DNA of 64,000 nucleotides from AV40 sp038230255 (GCA_038230255.1 JBBRNP010000001.1:124001-188000); one strand, 5' to 3'. Shown: positions 18,077 to 26,214, counted from the first letter of the stretch. Notes: generated from the sequence alone by a model not told the origin. Numbers and translations: made by a program.

Positions 18077-18762
18077 AGAAAAGAATCCTGGTCATCGATA
18101 TCGGCGGCACGCACGTGAAACTGATGATTTCGCGGGCGAAGAAACGAAAATTCAAATCCGGACCAAAAATGACACCGCGCGAAATGGTCAAGCACATCAA
18201 AGCGGAGGTTGAAGGTTGGAAGTACGATGCGATCGCGATCGGGTTTCCCGCGCCGGTGCGGGACGGCCGAATTCTCGACGAGCCGAAACATCTTGGTAAG
18301 GGATGGGTTCGATTCAACTTCGAGAAGGCGCTTGGCAAACCGGTCCGGGTTGTGAATGACGCCGCTTTGCAAGCACTTGGCAGTTACCGTGGTGGACGGA
18401 TGTTGTTTCTCGGGCTCGGCACCGGTCTCGGCTCGACCCTTGTCCTGCTCCACATGGTTTTTCCTCTCGAGTTGGGGGATCTGCCCTATTGCGACGATCG
18501 GATTATCGAAGATTTTCTGGGCAAACCTGGAATCGCCGAGCTCGGTGAAAAAGAATGGGAACGCGTAGTGATGGTTGCAGTCACTCAACTGAAAAAGTCA
18601 TTTATTGCCGATTACGTCGTTCTTGGCGGCGGTAGCACAAAAAAACTGAGCGAGCTGCCGAAGGGTATCGAACAGGGACATAATCGTAATGCGTATCTGG
18701 GCGGCATCCGCCTTTGGCAGGTCGATCCGCGCACGCACCGGCCGAAGTGGCAGATTTTCTGA
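18073..18762 (+). CDS. ROK-family kinase, likely polyphosphate glucokinase-like
   Basis: 229 residues. Phosphate-binding motif VIDIGGTHVK, catalytic Asp in VVNDAALQALG, adenosine/polyP motif GLGTGLGSTLV, and VLGGGSTKKL near the C-terminus, which resembles the GGGVSKK segment of strictly polyphosphate-dependent glucokinases. The zinc-binding Cys cluster of sugar repressor-type ROK proteins is missing, as in PPGKs. The usual ELGH is ELGD. The gene overlaps ppk1 by 4 bp (ATGA), which strongly suggests use of polyphosphate as donor; the acceptor sugar is unknown. An ATP-dependent ROK kinase is the alternative. Confidence 0.72.
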   Translation: MKKRILVIDIGGTHVKLMISRAKKRKFKSGPKMTPREMVKHIKAEVEGWKYDAIAIGFPAPVRDGRILDEPKHLGKGWVRFNFEKALGKPVRVVNDAALQALGSYRGGRMLFLGLGTGLGSTLVLLHMVFPLELGDLPYCDDRIIEDFLGKPGIAELGEKEWERVVMVAVTQLKKSFIADYVVLGGGSTKKLSELPKGIEQGHNRNAYLGGIRLWQVDPRTHRPKWQIF

Positions 18763-18792
18763 GGAAGGTTAGGAGCAAGGGTTAGGATCGAC

Positions 18793-19254
18793 ATGCTGAT
18801 TTATTTTCTGAGACACGGCGAAGCAGATTGGCCGGATTGGGAGAAATCGGATGACGAACGGCCGCTGACCAAGCGCGGTAAAAAGGAAATGTACGAAGTG
18901 GCGGCGTTCTTAAAACGCGTTAAAGCGCGACCGGACCTGATCGTGACAAGCCCGCTGCCGCGCGCGTCACAAACCGCGGAAATTGCGGCCGAACATTTGA
19001 AAGTGAATTGCCGCGAAGACAAACTGCTCGCGCCTGGCTTCGGACGACGCGAGCTCGAGCGTTTGCTGAGAAAATATCCGGAGGAGAGCCTGATGATGGT
19101 CGGTCACGAGCCCGATTTTACTCAGACAATCTCGCAATTGACCGGCGCGTCGCTGAAACTTTCAAAGGCGGGCGTCGCTTTAGTGGAACTCGAGCGTTCC
19201 TGGAAAAATGGGCGCTTGCTTTGGCTATTCCCGCCGAAAATCGCCAAGAAATAG
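18793..19254 (+). CDS. sixA: SixA-like phosphohistidine phosphatase (histidine phosphatase superfamily)
   Basis: 153 residues. The phosphate-pocket motif LRHGEA is at the N-terminus, SPLPRASQTAEIAA supplies the second Arg, and MMVGHEPDFTQ supplies the second His. The short length and GHEPD motif fit SixA, which removes phosphate from phosphohistidine in signalling proteins. It lies 30 bp after the ROK kinase and convergent with the CYTH gene. SixA-like genes often neighbour polyphosphate-related CYTH/CHAD genes, so a role in phosphate metabolism rather than phosphorelay is also possible. Confidence 0.82.
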   Translation: MLIYFLRHGEADWPDWEKSDDERPLTKRGKKEMYEVAAFLKRVKARPDLIVTSPLPRASQTAEIAAEHLKVNCREDKLLAPGFGRRELERLLRKYPEESLMMVGHEPDFTQTISQLTGASLKLSKAGVALVELERSWKNGRLLWLFPPKIAKK

Positions 19255-19410
19255 ACGCCCGAGTTACTTGACCAGCTCTTCAGCCAACGCGGGCGCGGTC
19301 TCGTTCTCCCTGTCTTTCAGCCAGCTCGCGATCCAGGCGCCGAAATCGCGTGGACGCTCGGCGGAAAAATGTTCGGCCAAATCCGCCGCGCCGCGCTGCA
19401 AGTCCTCATC

Positions 19411-19878
19411 CTATTCGCGCGCCAGTCTCACGTTGCTGTAACGCTTTTCACCGGTGATTTCACGTCCAAACCAACACGGGGGTTTAAATCGGCGGCAGCT
19501 TGCGTGGTCTGGAAATTCCACTTCCGCCACCACCAAACCATGGTTGCGACCGCGATAGACGTCGACTTCGATCTTGAGATTCTTCCACGGACTTTCGTAA
19601 CGGGTCTTGCGCAAACGGCGACCGCGCGTTGCCGGCCATAACAGGGCGAATTGCTTAAGACTCAGCCGGATCTCGCGTTCTTCGCGCGCGGAACCACGGC
19701 CGACCTTGAATGTGAGAGAGGCCGCTTTGCCTTTTTTCCGCAAGCGAACATGCCGGCCGCGGGGTTCGTTTGCGAGATAACCTTGCGCAATCGGGAAGTG
19801 GCGGGAACGCAGAATCTCGACCGGCAGTCCCTTGATCAAAAACTTCCGCTCAATCTCGCGACTAGCTTTGTGTTTCAT
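19411..19878 (-). CDS. CYTH-domain triphosphate tunnel enzyme, interrupted by in-frame TAG
   Basis: 155 residues from ATG 19878. The N-terminal REIERKFLIK carries the ExExK signature of CYTH/triphosphate tunnel metalloenzymes; downstream HVRLRKKGKAASLTFKVGRG, REIRLSL and KIEVDVYRGRNHGLVVAEVEF supply the tunnel's charged strands. Family members hydrolyse inorganic tripolyphosphate or thiamine triphosphate, or make cAMP; beside ppk1 a tripolyphosphatase is the best guess. After the TAG stop at 19411-19413 the same frame continues with 48 protein-like codons (including LAEHFSAERPRDF) to TAA at 19264, only 10 bp from the end of convergent sixA. This suggests a recent nonsense mutation that removed a C-terminal tail; the catalytic tunnel is complete. 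Confidence 0.8.
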   Translation of the reverse strand: MKHKASREIERKFLIKGLPVEILRSRHFPIAQGYLANEPRGRHVRLRKKGKAASLTFKVGRGSAREEREIRLSLKQFALLWPATRGRRLRKTRYESPWKNLKIEVDVYRGRNHGLVVAEVEFPDHASCRRFKPPCWFGREITGEKRYSNVRLARE

Positions 19879-19909
19879 TCCGCTCTTCAATGCTGCCAAC
19901 CTTATTTGA

Positions 19910-20092
19910 GTGAAAAGGATCGCGCTTGCAATCACCGCAATCTTTTTCGTCGCCGGCTGCGGATGGTTTGGTTCGCCTGAGGCTTACAAGTCGGAGTCGG
20001 GCCGGACAACTTTCCGGGCTGCGAACGAAAGGCCGACCGAGCCCGCGGAAGTGACGCCGGCGCCACAGAAAATGCCGGGAGAGTCGCGATAA
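19910..20092 (+). CDS. Small lipoprotein, unknown function
   Basis: 60 residues from GTG 19910. It shows a short basic N-terminus, a hydrophobic core IALAITAIFFVAG and a lipobox VAGC with the lipidation Cys at residue 17. A polar Pro/Glu-rich tail of about 43 residues follows. It is divergent from the CYTH gene (start 19878), leaving 31 bp between them. No clear Shine-Dalgarno was seen. The lipoprotein signal is the main support; the function is unknown. Confidence 0.5.
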   Translation: MKRIALAITAIFFVAGCGWFGSPEAYKSESGRTTFRAANERPTEPAEVTPAPQKMPGESR

Positions 20093-20102
20093 TGGCCGCG
20101 GC

Positions 20103-20312
20103 CTAAAGAAGGTCGTTAATCGCGCTGGCAGCCGCGACTATTGGCCAGGCTGAAATTGCGAGGAGAGCGGCAAAAATCAGCGCTTCAATGGCGAAGTCCC
20201 AATGATTCTCGCCTGCGAAAAAGTTTCGAGCGAATTCGCGAAAGCGACCACGATCCGCTGGTACGGTTGGCTTTTTGTTTTGAGAGGTCCGTTTAATCTT
20301 AATCACGCGCAT
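20103..20312 (-). CDS. Small single-span membrane protein
   Basis: 69 residues from ATG 20312. A basic, polar N-terminal half (KIKRTSQNKK, RFREFARNFF) precedes an amphipathic stretch and one hydrophobic helix (IEALIFAALLAISAWPIVAA) near the C-terminus. It converges with the small lipoprotein gene 10 bp away. No recognised family. A longer reading with 24 extra residues exists but the added part is not protein-like. Confidence 0.5.
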   Translation of the reverse strand: MRVIKIKRTSQNKKPTVPADRGRFREFARNFFAGENHWDFAIEALIFAALLAISAWPIVAAASAINDLL

Positions 20313-20412
20313 GATTGAGCCTACGGGGTGCCGGCATCGCGTCAGGTTACGAATTGTCAAAACGGCGTGACGATCCCGTGACATTGTCGCCCTCGCACGG
20401 CTCGATCGTCGA

Positions 20413-20844
20413 TTACTCGGAGCGATGTTCGGCGCAAAAACGGCGAATTTGATTGTCGATCTTGTCCCGAACCTTTCGCGTTTGTTCCAGTTGTTCTTCG
20501 TGTGATCCGCTGAACTTCGAAGGATCCGGAAATGGCCAGTGCAAGCGTGCCGTTACGCCGGGAAAGATCGGACAAGCTTCCGCTTCGGATTCATCGCAAA
20601 CCGTAATGACGTAAGCGAACAATTCTCCCGACTTGAAAACGTCGAAGACGGCTTGGGTTTTGTTTTTAGAAATATCGAGCCCGATCTCGCGGAGTGCTTC
20701 AACCGCCAGAGGATTGAGTTTGCCCGGTTCGAGCCCGGCGCTTTGTGCTTCGAAAAATTCGCCGCACCTCTTATTCAGCAAAGCGGCCGCCATTTGGCTG
20801 CGCGCGCTGTTGTGCACGCAAATAAAAAGCACTTTCTTTTTCAT
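20413..20844 (-). CDS. arsC: Arsenate reductase, thioredoxin-coupled (LMW-phosphatase fold)
   Basis: 143 residues. The N-terminal CVHNSARSQMA is the C-x5-R phosphatase loop of thioredoxin-dependent ArsC. The two further redox cysteines are present in VCDESEAEACPIF, spaced as in S. aureus ArsC, and the HWPFPDPS segment is conserved. It reduces arsenate to arsenite through a cysteine triad. Since arsenate enters through phosphate transporters, its position between polyphosphate and pstS genes makes sense. No arsR or arsB is adjacent. It lies 12 bp downstream of the L,D-transpeptidase on the same strand. Confidence 0.9.
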   Translation of the reverse strand: MKKKVLFICVHNSARSQMAAALLNKRCGEFFEAQSAGLEPGKLNPLAVEALREIGLDISKNKTQAVFDVFKSGELFAYVITVCDESEAEACPIFPGVTARLHWPFPDPSKFSGSHEEQLEQTRKVRDKIDNQIRRFCAEHRSE

Positions 20845-20856
20845 CGCCGGCAGACA

Positions 20857-21435
20857 TCAATCCGACCTGACAAGCAGGCTAGTGTCTTCCGGCGGAATGA
20901 AATTGTCGATCTTGCGCTCGGTAATCGTGACGTGCATTCCGATGTGCGCGAGATCGTAGAGCACGATGACATCTTTGGAGCGCATCCGAATACAGCCGAA
21001 GCTCGCGCGCCTGCCGATGCCTTGTTCCTCCGGTGTCCCGTGTATGTAAATGCAGCGATCGCGCGCGCCGCGGTTTTGCTGCTCCATTCCGCGCAACCAG
21101 ATCACGCGCGACACGATTGCATCGCGGCCAGGCGCATTGGCATTGACGATCTCGCCGGTGGGCACGCGGTTCTTGATCACGGCGCCCGGCGGCAAACGGT
21201 CGCCGAATTTTGCCGAGACAAACAAAACGCCGAGCGGCGTGCGATAAGTTCCATTGCCGTCGCCCAAGCCGAACTTCGACGTTGAAATCGGATATTTGGA
21301 AATCAGTTTCCCGCGGTCAATCAGCGCCAGCTGCTGGTCGGGCACGCTGATGATCATTTCAGTCGCGGGCGAAAGAGCTCCCGCCATTCGCGTGATCGCA
21401 AGCAGGATCGACAATGAGAGCAGGAGTCGTTTCAT
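20857..21435 (-). CDS. L,D-transpeptidase (YkuD domain)
   Basis: 192 residues from ATG 21435, overlapping the upstream phosphoesterase stop by 4 bp. A signal peptide (LLLSLSILLAITRMAGA) is followed by a YkuD domain with IYIHGTPEEQGIG and the catalytic ASFGCIRMRSKDV (S-x-G-C-x-R with nucleophile Cys). Such enzymes make 3-3 peptidoglycan cross-links or attach proteins to peptidoglycan in the periplasm. Coupling to an LpxH-like enzyme suggests an envelope-biogenesis pair. Confidence 0.9.
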   Translation of the reverse strand: MKRLLLSLSILLAITRMAGALSPATEMIISVPDQQLALIDRGKLISKYPISTSKFGLGDGNGTYRTPLGVLFVSAKFGDRLPPGAVIKNRVPTGEIVNANAPGRDAIVSRVIWLRGMEQQNRGARDRCIYIHGTPEEQGIGRRASFGCIRMRSKDVIVLYDLAHIGMHVTITERKIDNFIPPEDTSLLVRSD

Positions 21436-22271
21436 ATCAATGCAGTTTCGGCGGCCAAATTTTTTCCGGCTTGTTGCACTGGAAACGCCGGATAACTGAC
21501 GAGCTCGATGGTGCCGTCGTGTTGTTCGACCATCGCGGTGCAGCTCTCGACCCAGTCTCCGCAATTGTAATAAGTCACGCCCGCCAATCGATGAACGGCG
21601 GGACTGTGAATGTGGCCGCACAAGACCGCGTCCACGTGAAACCTTTCCGCGTAACGAACGATCGCCTTCTCGAATTCCCCGATGAAGTTGACCGCGTCTT
21701 TGACGCGTTTTTTCGCGTAGGCGCTGAGCGACCAGTAGCCAAGACCAAAGCGCCGGCGAAAGAAATTGATCGCGGGATTGAGCGAAAGCAAAAACTGGTA
21801 ACCGGCGTCGCCGATATAGGCCAGCCACTTTGCATTTTGGACGACAGTGTCCAGTTCGTGCCCGTGGATGACCAGGAGACGGCGACCATCGGCCGTGACG
21901 TGAATCGCGCGTTGCTGGATCGAGATGTTCCCATAAGAACCGGCAAAGGTGCTGACAAATTCGTCGTGATTTCCCGGGATGTAAGTCACCGGCACACCTT
22001 TGCGCGCCTTGCGCAGAATTTTTTGGATGACGTCGTTGTGCGTTTGCGGCCAGTAACGTCCGCGGCGCAGCTGCCAGATGTCGATCAAATCGCCGACGAC
22101 ATAAAGCCGCTCGCAGTCGTAATCGCGCAAGAATTGCAGGACCGCATCGGCGTTGCTCGTTCTTGTCCCGAGATGAAGATCAGAAATCCAGGCGGCGCGG
22201 ACGCGATGAAGCGCTTCCGATCCAGTTGACGGCGATTCAAAAGAGAATCGCGGTTGGGTTACGATGGGCAT
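21432..22271 (-). CDS. LpxH-like metallophosphoesterase (UDP-2,3-diacylglucosamine diphosphatase family)
   Basis: 279 residues. All five calcineurin-type motifs are visible: WISDLHLGT, VVGDLIDIW, IPGNHDEF, LVIHGHELD and VLCGHIHSP. This set, with GDLIDIW in particular, matches the LpxH-related UDP-diacylglucosamine diphosphatases that make lipid X in lipid A synthesis. The 40-residue extension and GYWSLSAYAKKRVK segment resemble the wider family found in Bacteroidota and PVC bacteria, so the exact substrate is not certain. Overlaps the L,D-transpeptidase gene by 4 bp. Confidence 0.82.
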   Translation of the reverse strand: MPIVTQPRFSFESPSTGSEALHRVRAAWISDLHLGTRTSNADAVLQFLRDYDCERLYVVGDLIDIWQLRRGRYWPQTHNDVIQKILRKARKGVPVTYIPGNHDEFVSTFAGSYGNISIQQRAIHVTADGRRLLVIHGHELDTVVQNAKWLAYIGDAGYQFLLSLNPAINFFRRRFGLGYWSLSAYAKKRVKDAVNFIGEFEKAIVRYAERFHVDAVLCGHIHSPAVHRLAGVTYYNCGDWVESCTAMVEQHDGTIELVSYPAFPVQQAGKNLAAETALI

Positions 22272-22291
22272 CGGGCGATTCCGTAATGAGG

Positions 22292-22326
22292 AAAAGCCCG
22301 CCGGAGCGCTCTCCCGGCGGGCTTTC
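22292..22326 (-). terminator. Strong rho-independent terminator after pstS
   Basis: A 12-bp perfect stem is formed by 22293-22304 (AAAGCCCGCCGG) and 22314-22325 with a 9-nt loop. On the minus strand it is followed by TTTTC. It lies 15 bp after the second pstS stop codon and separates the porin-pstS-pstS operon from the phosphoesterase gene. Confidence 0.9.
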
Positions 22327-22340
22327 GTAGGCGGTGTTCG

Positions 22341-23150
22341 CTATTTGATCGGAACAAATCCAACTTGCTCGACAATTTTTTGACCGGCATCGTTGATCGT
22401 GAAATCGACAAACTGTTTCGCCAGCCCGGTCGGCTCGCCGTTGGTGTAATAAAACGTCGGCCGCGCATAAGGATACGCTTTGCCAAGAACGCTTTCTTTC
22501 GACGGCGTCGCCCCGTCAATTGGCACTACTTTGATGCCGTTCGCCTTGGTGTAAGCGAGGCCGACGTAGCCAACGCCGTTCGGATTCTTGGACACTTCCG
22601 ATGCGATCTGTTCGTTCCCCGCCATCTTCTGCGAGTCCGGCGCATAATCGCGCTTCTTCATCGCCAGCTCCTTGAACTCGGAATAAGTGCCCGACGAAGT
22701 GTTGCGGGTGTAAACGGAAATCTTCCCACCCGAACCGCCAACTGCGCTCCAGTCAGTCACGTCACCGGTGAAAATTTGTTCCACCTGTTTTTTAGTCAGC
22801 CCTTTGACCGGATTCGCCGAGTTGACGATCACCGCGATCCCGTCATACGCGACGATTGTTTCTTTAAAGGTGACGCCTTTAGCTTTGGCGGCGGCAACTT
22901 CTTCAGGTTTAGTTGGCCGGCTCGCCATTCCGATTTGCGCGGTACCGTCGATGATGGCGACGATGCCGGTGGTCGATCCTTCGGCGGCAATGTTGAACGT
23001 AGTCCCGGGATGCTGCGCTTTAAACTCTTCCGCCAGCTGAGGCACCAGTTTCGCGCCCAATGTGTCCGATCCTTTGATGATCAGCGTATCCGCGCGAACC
23101 GCGACTGCGCAGACGCTAATGGCAATCAGGGTGATGAGTGATTTCTTCAT
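22341..23150 (-). CDS. pstS: Phosphate-binding protein PstS (copy 2 of tandem pair)
   Basis: 269 residues with a signal peptide (ITLIAISVCAVAVRA). PstS/PBP-like core: IIKGSDTLGAKLVPQLAEEF, AAEGSTTGIVAIIDGTAQIGMASR, TRNTSSGTYSEF and NPNGVGYVGLAYT, with the Ser/Thr-rich phosphate pocket. It is very similar along its whole length to the preceding gene at 23177-23989, so the pair is a tandem duplication. It delivers periplasmic phosphate to PstCA. The gap between copies is 26 bp and the operon ends in a strong terminator. Confidence 0.93.
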   Translation of the reverse strand: MKKSLITLIAISVCAVAVRADTLIIKGSDTLGAKLVPQLAEEFKAQHPGTTFNIAAEGSTTGIVAIIDGTAQIGMASRPTKPEEVAAAKAKGVTFKETIVAYDGIAVIVNSANPVKGLTKKQVEQIFTGDVTDWSAVGGSGGKISVYTRNTSSGTYSEFKELAMKKRDYAPDSQKMAGNEQIASEVSKNPNGVGYVGLAYTKANGIKVVPIDGATPSKESVLGKAYPYARPTFYYTNGEPTGLAKQFVDFTINDAGQKIVEQVGFVPIK

Positions 23151-23176
23151 AAGTTATGGCGAGGAATCGCGTTTCT

Positions 23177-23989
23177 CTATTTGATCGGGACGAATCCAAC
23201 CTGAGCGACGACCTTTTGACCAGACGACCCAATGGTGTAATCGAGAAACTGTTTAGCCAGACCACTCGGTTCGCCGTTTGTGTAATAGAACGTTGGCCGC
23301 CAATAAGCATAAGAATGGTCCTGGACTGATTTCACGGATGGCACGACACCGTCAATCGATACAACTTTGACGCCGCCCGCTTTCGTATAAGCCATGCCGA
23401 CGTAACCAACGCCGTGCGGATTTTTCCCAACTTCGGCCGCGATCTGTTCGTTGCCCGCCATTTTTTGCGAGCCGCCAGCGTAATCGCGCTTCTTCATCGC
23501 CAGTTCCTTGAAGTCCGAGTAAGTTCCAGACGAAGTGTTGCGGGTGTAGATCGAGATCTTTCCGCCCGATCCGCCGACCGCGCTCCAATCTTGAACGTCA
23601 CCAGTGAAGATTTGTTCGACCTGCTTTTTCGTCAGCGCTTTCACCGGGTTCGCTGAATTAACGATCACGGCGATGCCGTCGTAAGCGACGATGGTCGGCT
23701 TCATATTTTTTCCTTTCGCATTAGCGGCGCCCACTTCCGAAGATTTGGCCCGCCGGCTCGACATGCCGATCTCGGCCGTGCCGTCAATGACCGCGGCGAT
23801 GCCGGTGGTGGAACCTTCGGCCGCAATGTCGAAGGTTGTGCCGGGATGCTCGGCTTTGAAATGTTCGGCAAGCTGCGGGACGAGTTTTGCGCCGAGCGTG
23901 TCTGAGCCTTTGATGACAAGACGTTCGGCTTTGGCTTCAGCCAATCCGAACGCGAGTGCGAGAGTTAGAATCAGGTAGTTTAATTTCAT
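23177..23989 (-). CDS. pstS: Phosphate-binding protein PstS (copy 1 of tandem pair)
   Basis: 270 residues with a signal peptide (LILTLALAFGLAEAKA). It shares the core motifs VIKGSDTLGAKLVPQLAEHF, AEGSTTGIAAVIDGTAEIGMSSR, YTRNTSSGTYSDF and NPHGVGYVGMAYT with copy 2. Differences lie mostly in surface segments, including KSSEVGAANAKGKNMKPT, suggesting distinct affinity or expression rather than recent exact duplication. It lies 33 bp downstream of the porin and is probably transcribed with it from the Pho-box-like site near 25.7 kb. Confidence 0.93.
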   Translation of the reverse strand: MKLNYLILTLALAFGLAEAKAERLVIKGSDTLGAKLVPQLAEHFKAEHPGTTFDIAAEGSTTGIAAVIDGTAEIGMSSRRAKSSEVGAANAKGKNMKPTIVAYDGIAVIVNSANPVKALTKKQVEQIFTGDVQDWSAVGGSGGKISIYTRNTSSGTYSDFKELAMKKRDYAGGSQKMAGNEQIAAEVGKNPHGVGYVGMAYTKAGGVKVVSIDGVVPSVKSVQDHSYAYWRPTFYYTNGEPSGLAKQFLDYTIGSSGQKVVAQVGFVPIK

Positions 23990-24022
23990 AATGGTTTGGT
24001 GATTTGTTTGATCTGCGGGTTC

Positions 24023-25570
24023 TTAAAACTTCACGTTCAGGTCGGCTTGAAAGATCTGGTATTTGGCGAGCGGGTTAATGCCGATGTCCCCGGCGCCGCC
24101 GGTGCCGAGGCTGCTGTCACTGCGCCAGCCGTAACCCCAGGTGAGATTGAAGATGACGGCGTCGCTCAACGCGTAACCCGCTTGGACCGCCACGCCTTCC
24201 AGACCCACTCGGCTGTCGAAGATGTCCGAGTCAACCAGGTTCGGATCAAGCGAGTATTGTTCGGTGTGTTGCCAGAAAACGTTGACCTGCCAATCACGCT
24301 TGGCCTTGAGTTGGCCGACGCCGACGCCAACCTGATAAGCGTAACGTTGATCGTGCTTGTCTGGGTGCCCGGCCGCGTCCGCGCGATCGTCACCATCAAG
24401 ATTAACGGCAAAATCGCCGAAGATACGCATCGGCAATTCGCCCAATTTCCAACCGACTTCCCACGGCATATCGTAAATCAGCAGGCTATTGATGCCGGTT
24501 TGATTTTGGGCGAGCGACGCCGCGTTGGTGACGAATGGCGAGCCGCCCTGATAGTGAATGTTAAACGTGTCGCCGTTGCCAGTGTAGTTGTAGAGCGTCG
24601 GTGCGATCTGAACGTAGATGTTTTTCGGAAACGTGACTCGCGCACCGACCTGCCACGCTAGCAGGAACGCGTCGGTATTCGGAATGAGATCATTCGTTTG
24701 ACCGGTCGGACCACCAGCGCCGGCCGAAACGCGGGCGCGCCGACCGAGCGGGTTTTCCGGGTTGGATTCATCGTAAATGAACTGCGCAAAATTAGCGAAG
24801 ACGTCGATCTTGAGTTTGAATGGCTCGCTCGGCGCGGGCGCGACAACATTCTTGCCGCCTTCCTTGCTGTAACCTTCGGTCGCAGCCACTGCATTCGCGG
24901 CGCCAAATTCCAAATTGAATGTGTGCTTCCACTGCTCGGCCAGACCTTCCGGATTGATGTCTGCGTCCCAAGTCATCAGCGTCGTCACGAGCGGCTGGGG
25001 CATTCGGCCGGCAGTTAGCGTGATATCTTTGAATCCTTTGTATCCGAGATAAACTTGGCCGACACTGATTCGATCGCTGTCTTTCGAGAACGGGCCGTTC
25101 ACTCCGCTGTCATCGCCAAAGGTCACATTGGTTGAGCGCGGACTGGTGCTCGTTTCCAAACGAACGCCAAAAAACCAATCGTCCGCCAGCGTCCCGCGCA
25201 GACCGATCCGCAAACGGTAACGCTCGCGTTCGCGTTCCTGCCAATCATTATGAGCGGCCACGCCGGCACCCGGTGCCGCCAGTGGATTGTTGTTATCCGT
25301 TCGCCCGGCGCGATATTCGTAACGCATCCGCGCGTCGCCGTAGAGCTCGATCTCGGTGATCGGCGAGGAAAGCTTCCATTTTCCACCGGGAGTCGAAGCC
25401 GCTTCTTTGGTCAGCTCGGCTCGAACTTCTTCTGCATCTTGATCCGTGATCAACTTTTTGCGGACCAGTAAATCGAGCAACGCGCCAGCGTCTTGGGCGC
25501 GCAACATCGACATCGGGGCGACGAGGAAACTTACAATTACTGCGATAAGAACGAATTTTTTGGTCAACAT
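24023..25570 (-). CDS. Putative outer-membrane porin, phosphate-operon associated
   Basis: 515 residues. A signal peptide (VLIAVIVSFLVAPMSMLRAQ) is followed by a short coiled-coil-like N-terminal part (LLDLLVRKKLITDQDAEEVR) and a long beta-rich region with alternating aromatic strands, ending with Phe (QADLNVKF), the outer-membrane insertion signal. The arrangement matches the 'putative porin' family of Bacteroidota/Verrucomicrobiota. Position as first gene before two pstS genes suggests phosphate or oxyanion uptake, analogous to OprP/OprO, though sequence similarity to those was not tested. Confidence 0.85.
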   Translation of the reverse strand: MLTKKFVLIAVIVSFLVAPMSMLRAQDAGALLDLLVRKKLITDQDAEEVRAELTKEAASTPGGKWKLSSPITEIELYGDARMRYEYRAGRTDNNNPLAAPGAGVAAHNDWQERERERYRLRIGLRGTLADDWFFGVRLETSTSPRSTNVTFGDDSGVNGPFSKDSDRISVGQVYLGYKGFKDITLTAGRMPQPLVTTLMTWDADINPEGLAEQWKHTFNLEFGAANAVAATEGYSKEGGKNVVAPAPSEPFKLKIDVFANFAQFIYDESNPENPLGRRARVSAGAGGPTGQTNDLIPNTDAFLLAWQVGARVTFPKNIYVQIAPTLYNYTGNGDTFNIHYQGGSPFVTNAASLAQNQTGINSLLIYDMPWEVGWKLGELPMRIFGDFAVNLDGDDRADAAGHPDKHDQRYAYQVGVGVGQLKAKRDWQVNVFWQHTEQYSLDPNLVDSDIFDSRVGLEGVAVQAGYALSDAVIFNLTWGYGWRSDSSLGTGGAGDIGINPLAKYQIFQADLNVKF

Positions 25571-25670
25571 TTATTCTCCTTTTGATTGCGGTATTGCCGC
25601 GGGTTGGGTCGCGAGTTGAGCGCCATTCGCCCCCGCTCTTCTCGCGACGGCGACAAACTAGAAAGCGATT

Positions 25671-25709
25671 GTTACGGCCAGATGGCGGCGAAGTAACAAT
25701 TGCGTGACT
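25671..25709 (-). promoter_or_regulatory. Candidate Pho box upstream of porin-pstS operon
   Basis: Three GTNAC half-sites occur in 11-bp phase: 25704-25708 and 25693-25697 are 11 bp apart, and 25671-25675 is a further 22 bp away. The spacing and core match the GTAACA pair before pstC. The site lies about 100-140 bp upstream of the porin start. GTNAC is self-complementary, so orientation cannot be fixed. The rest of 25571-25761 shows nothing else. Confidence 0.5.
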
Positions 25710-25761
25710 TTGCGCGAGCGGTACGCGGAGGAAAAATTGCAGCCGCGCTACGACTGCGGGT

Positions 25762-26214
25762 CTACTTCGGTTTCGCGGAAGCCTTCGGCGAAGCCGATGG
25801 AGCGAGTGGCGGCGTTGTCGTCGCGGACGTGCTTGGCGCCGCGCTGGCGGCTGGCAAAACAGGTGCGCCGGGAGCCGGAACTGCTGGCGCATTTGGATTC
25901 ACCGGCGCTGACGGCGACGGTTGCCCTGCCGTTTGCTGTTTCAGCAATTCGCGACGCAGCCCGGTATCACGGCTCGTCTTGTGCGCATACAAGACCGATA
26001 AGGCAAAGGTGAGCACGAAGAAAATTCCTGTGAGCCAGCCGGTAAATTTCACCAGGACATTGGTCGTTTGCGCGCCGAAAATATTTTCGGTCACGCCGCC
26101 GCCAAAGGCCGCCCCCAGTCCCTCGCTCTTCGGTCGCTGCATCAAAATGACCAGCAACATCAGAAGCGCGACCAGGACATAAATCGCGAGTAGGAAATTA
26201 ATCAGGATCTGCAT
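25762..26214 (-). CDS. secG: Preprotein translocase subunit SecG
   Basis: 150 residues. Two membrane helices (residues about 4-24 and 53-76) flank the conserved MQRPKSEGLGAAFGGG cytoplasmic loop of SecG. The C-terminal half is a Pro/Ala/Ser-rich disordered tail of about 65 residues, longer than in E. coli SecG but usual in this group. SecG assists SecYE in protein export. Confidence 0.92.
   Translation of the reverse strand: MQILINFLLAIYVLVALLMLLVILMQRPKSEGLGAAFGGGVTENIFGAQTTNVLVKFTGWLTGIFFVLTFALSVLYAHKTSRDTGLRRELLKQQTAGQPSPSAPVNPNAPAVPAPGAPVLPAASAAPSTSATTTPPLAPSASPKASAKPK

Noticed and set aside
19411..19413. TAG read as an amino acid (stop-codon reassignment) in the CYTH gene
   Set aside because: Several certain genes in the window end with TAG where the protein family ends, so the standard code applies.
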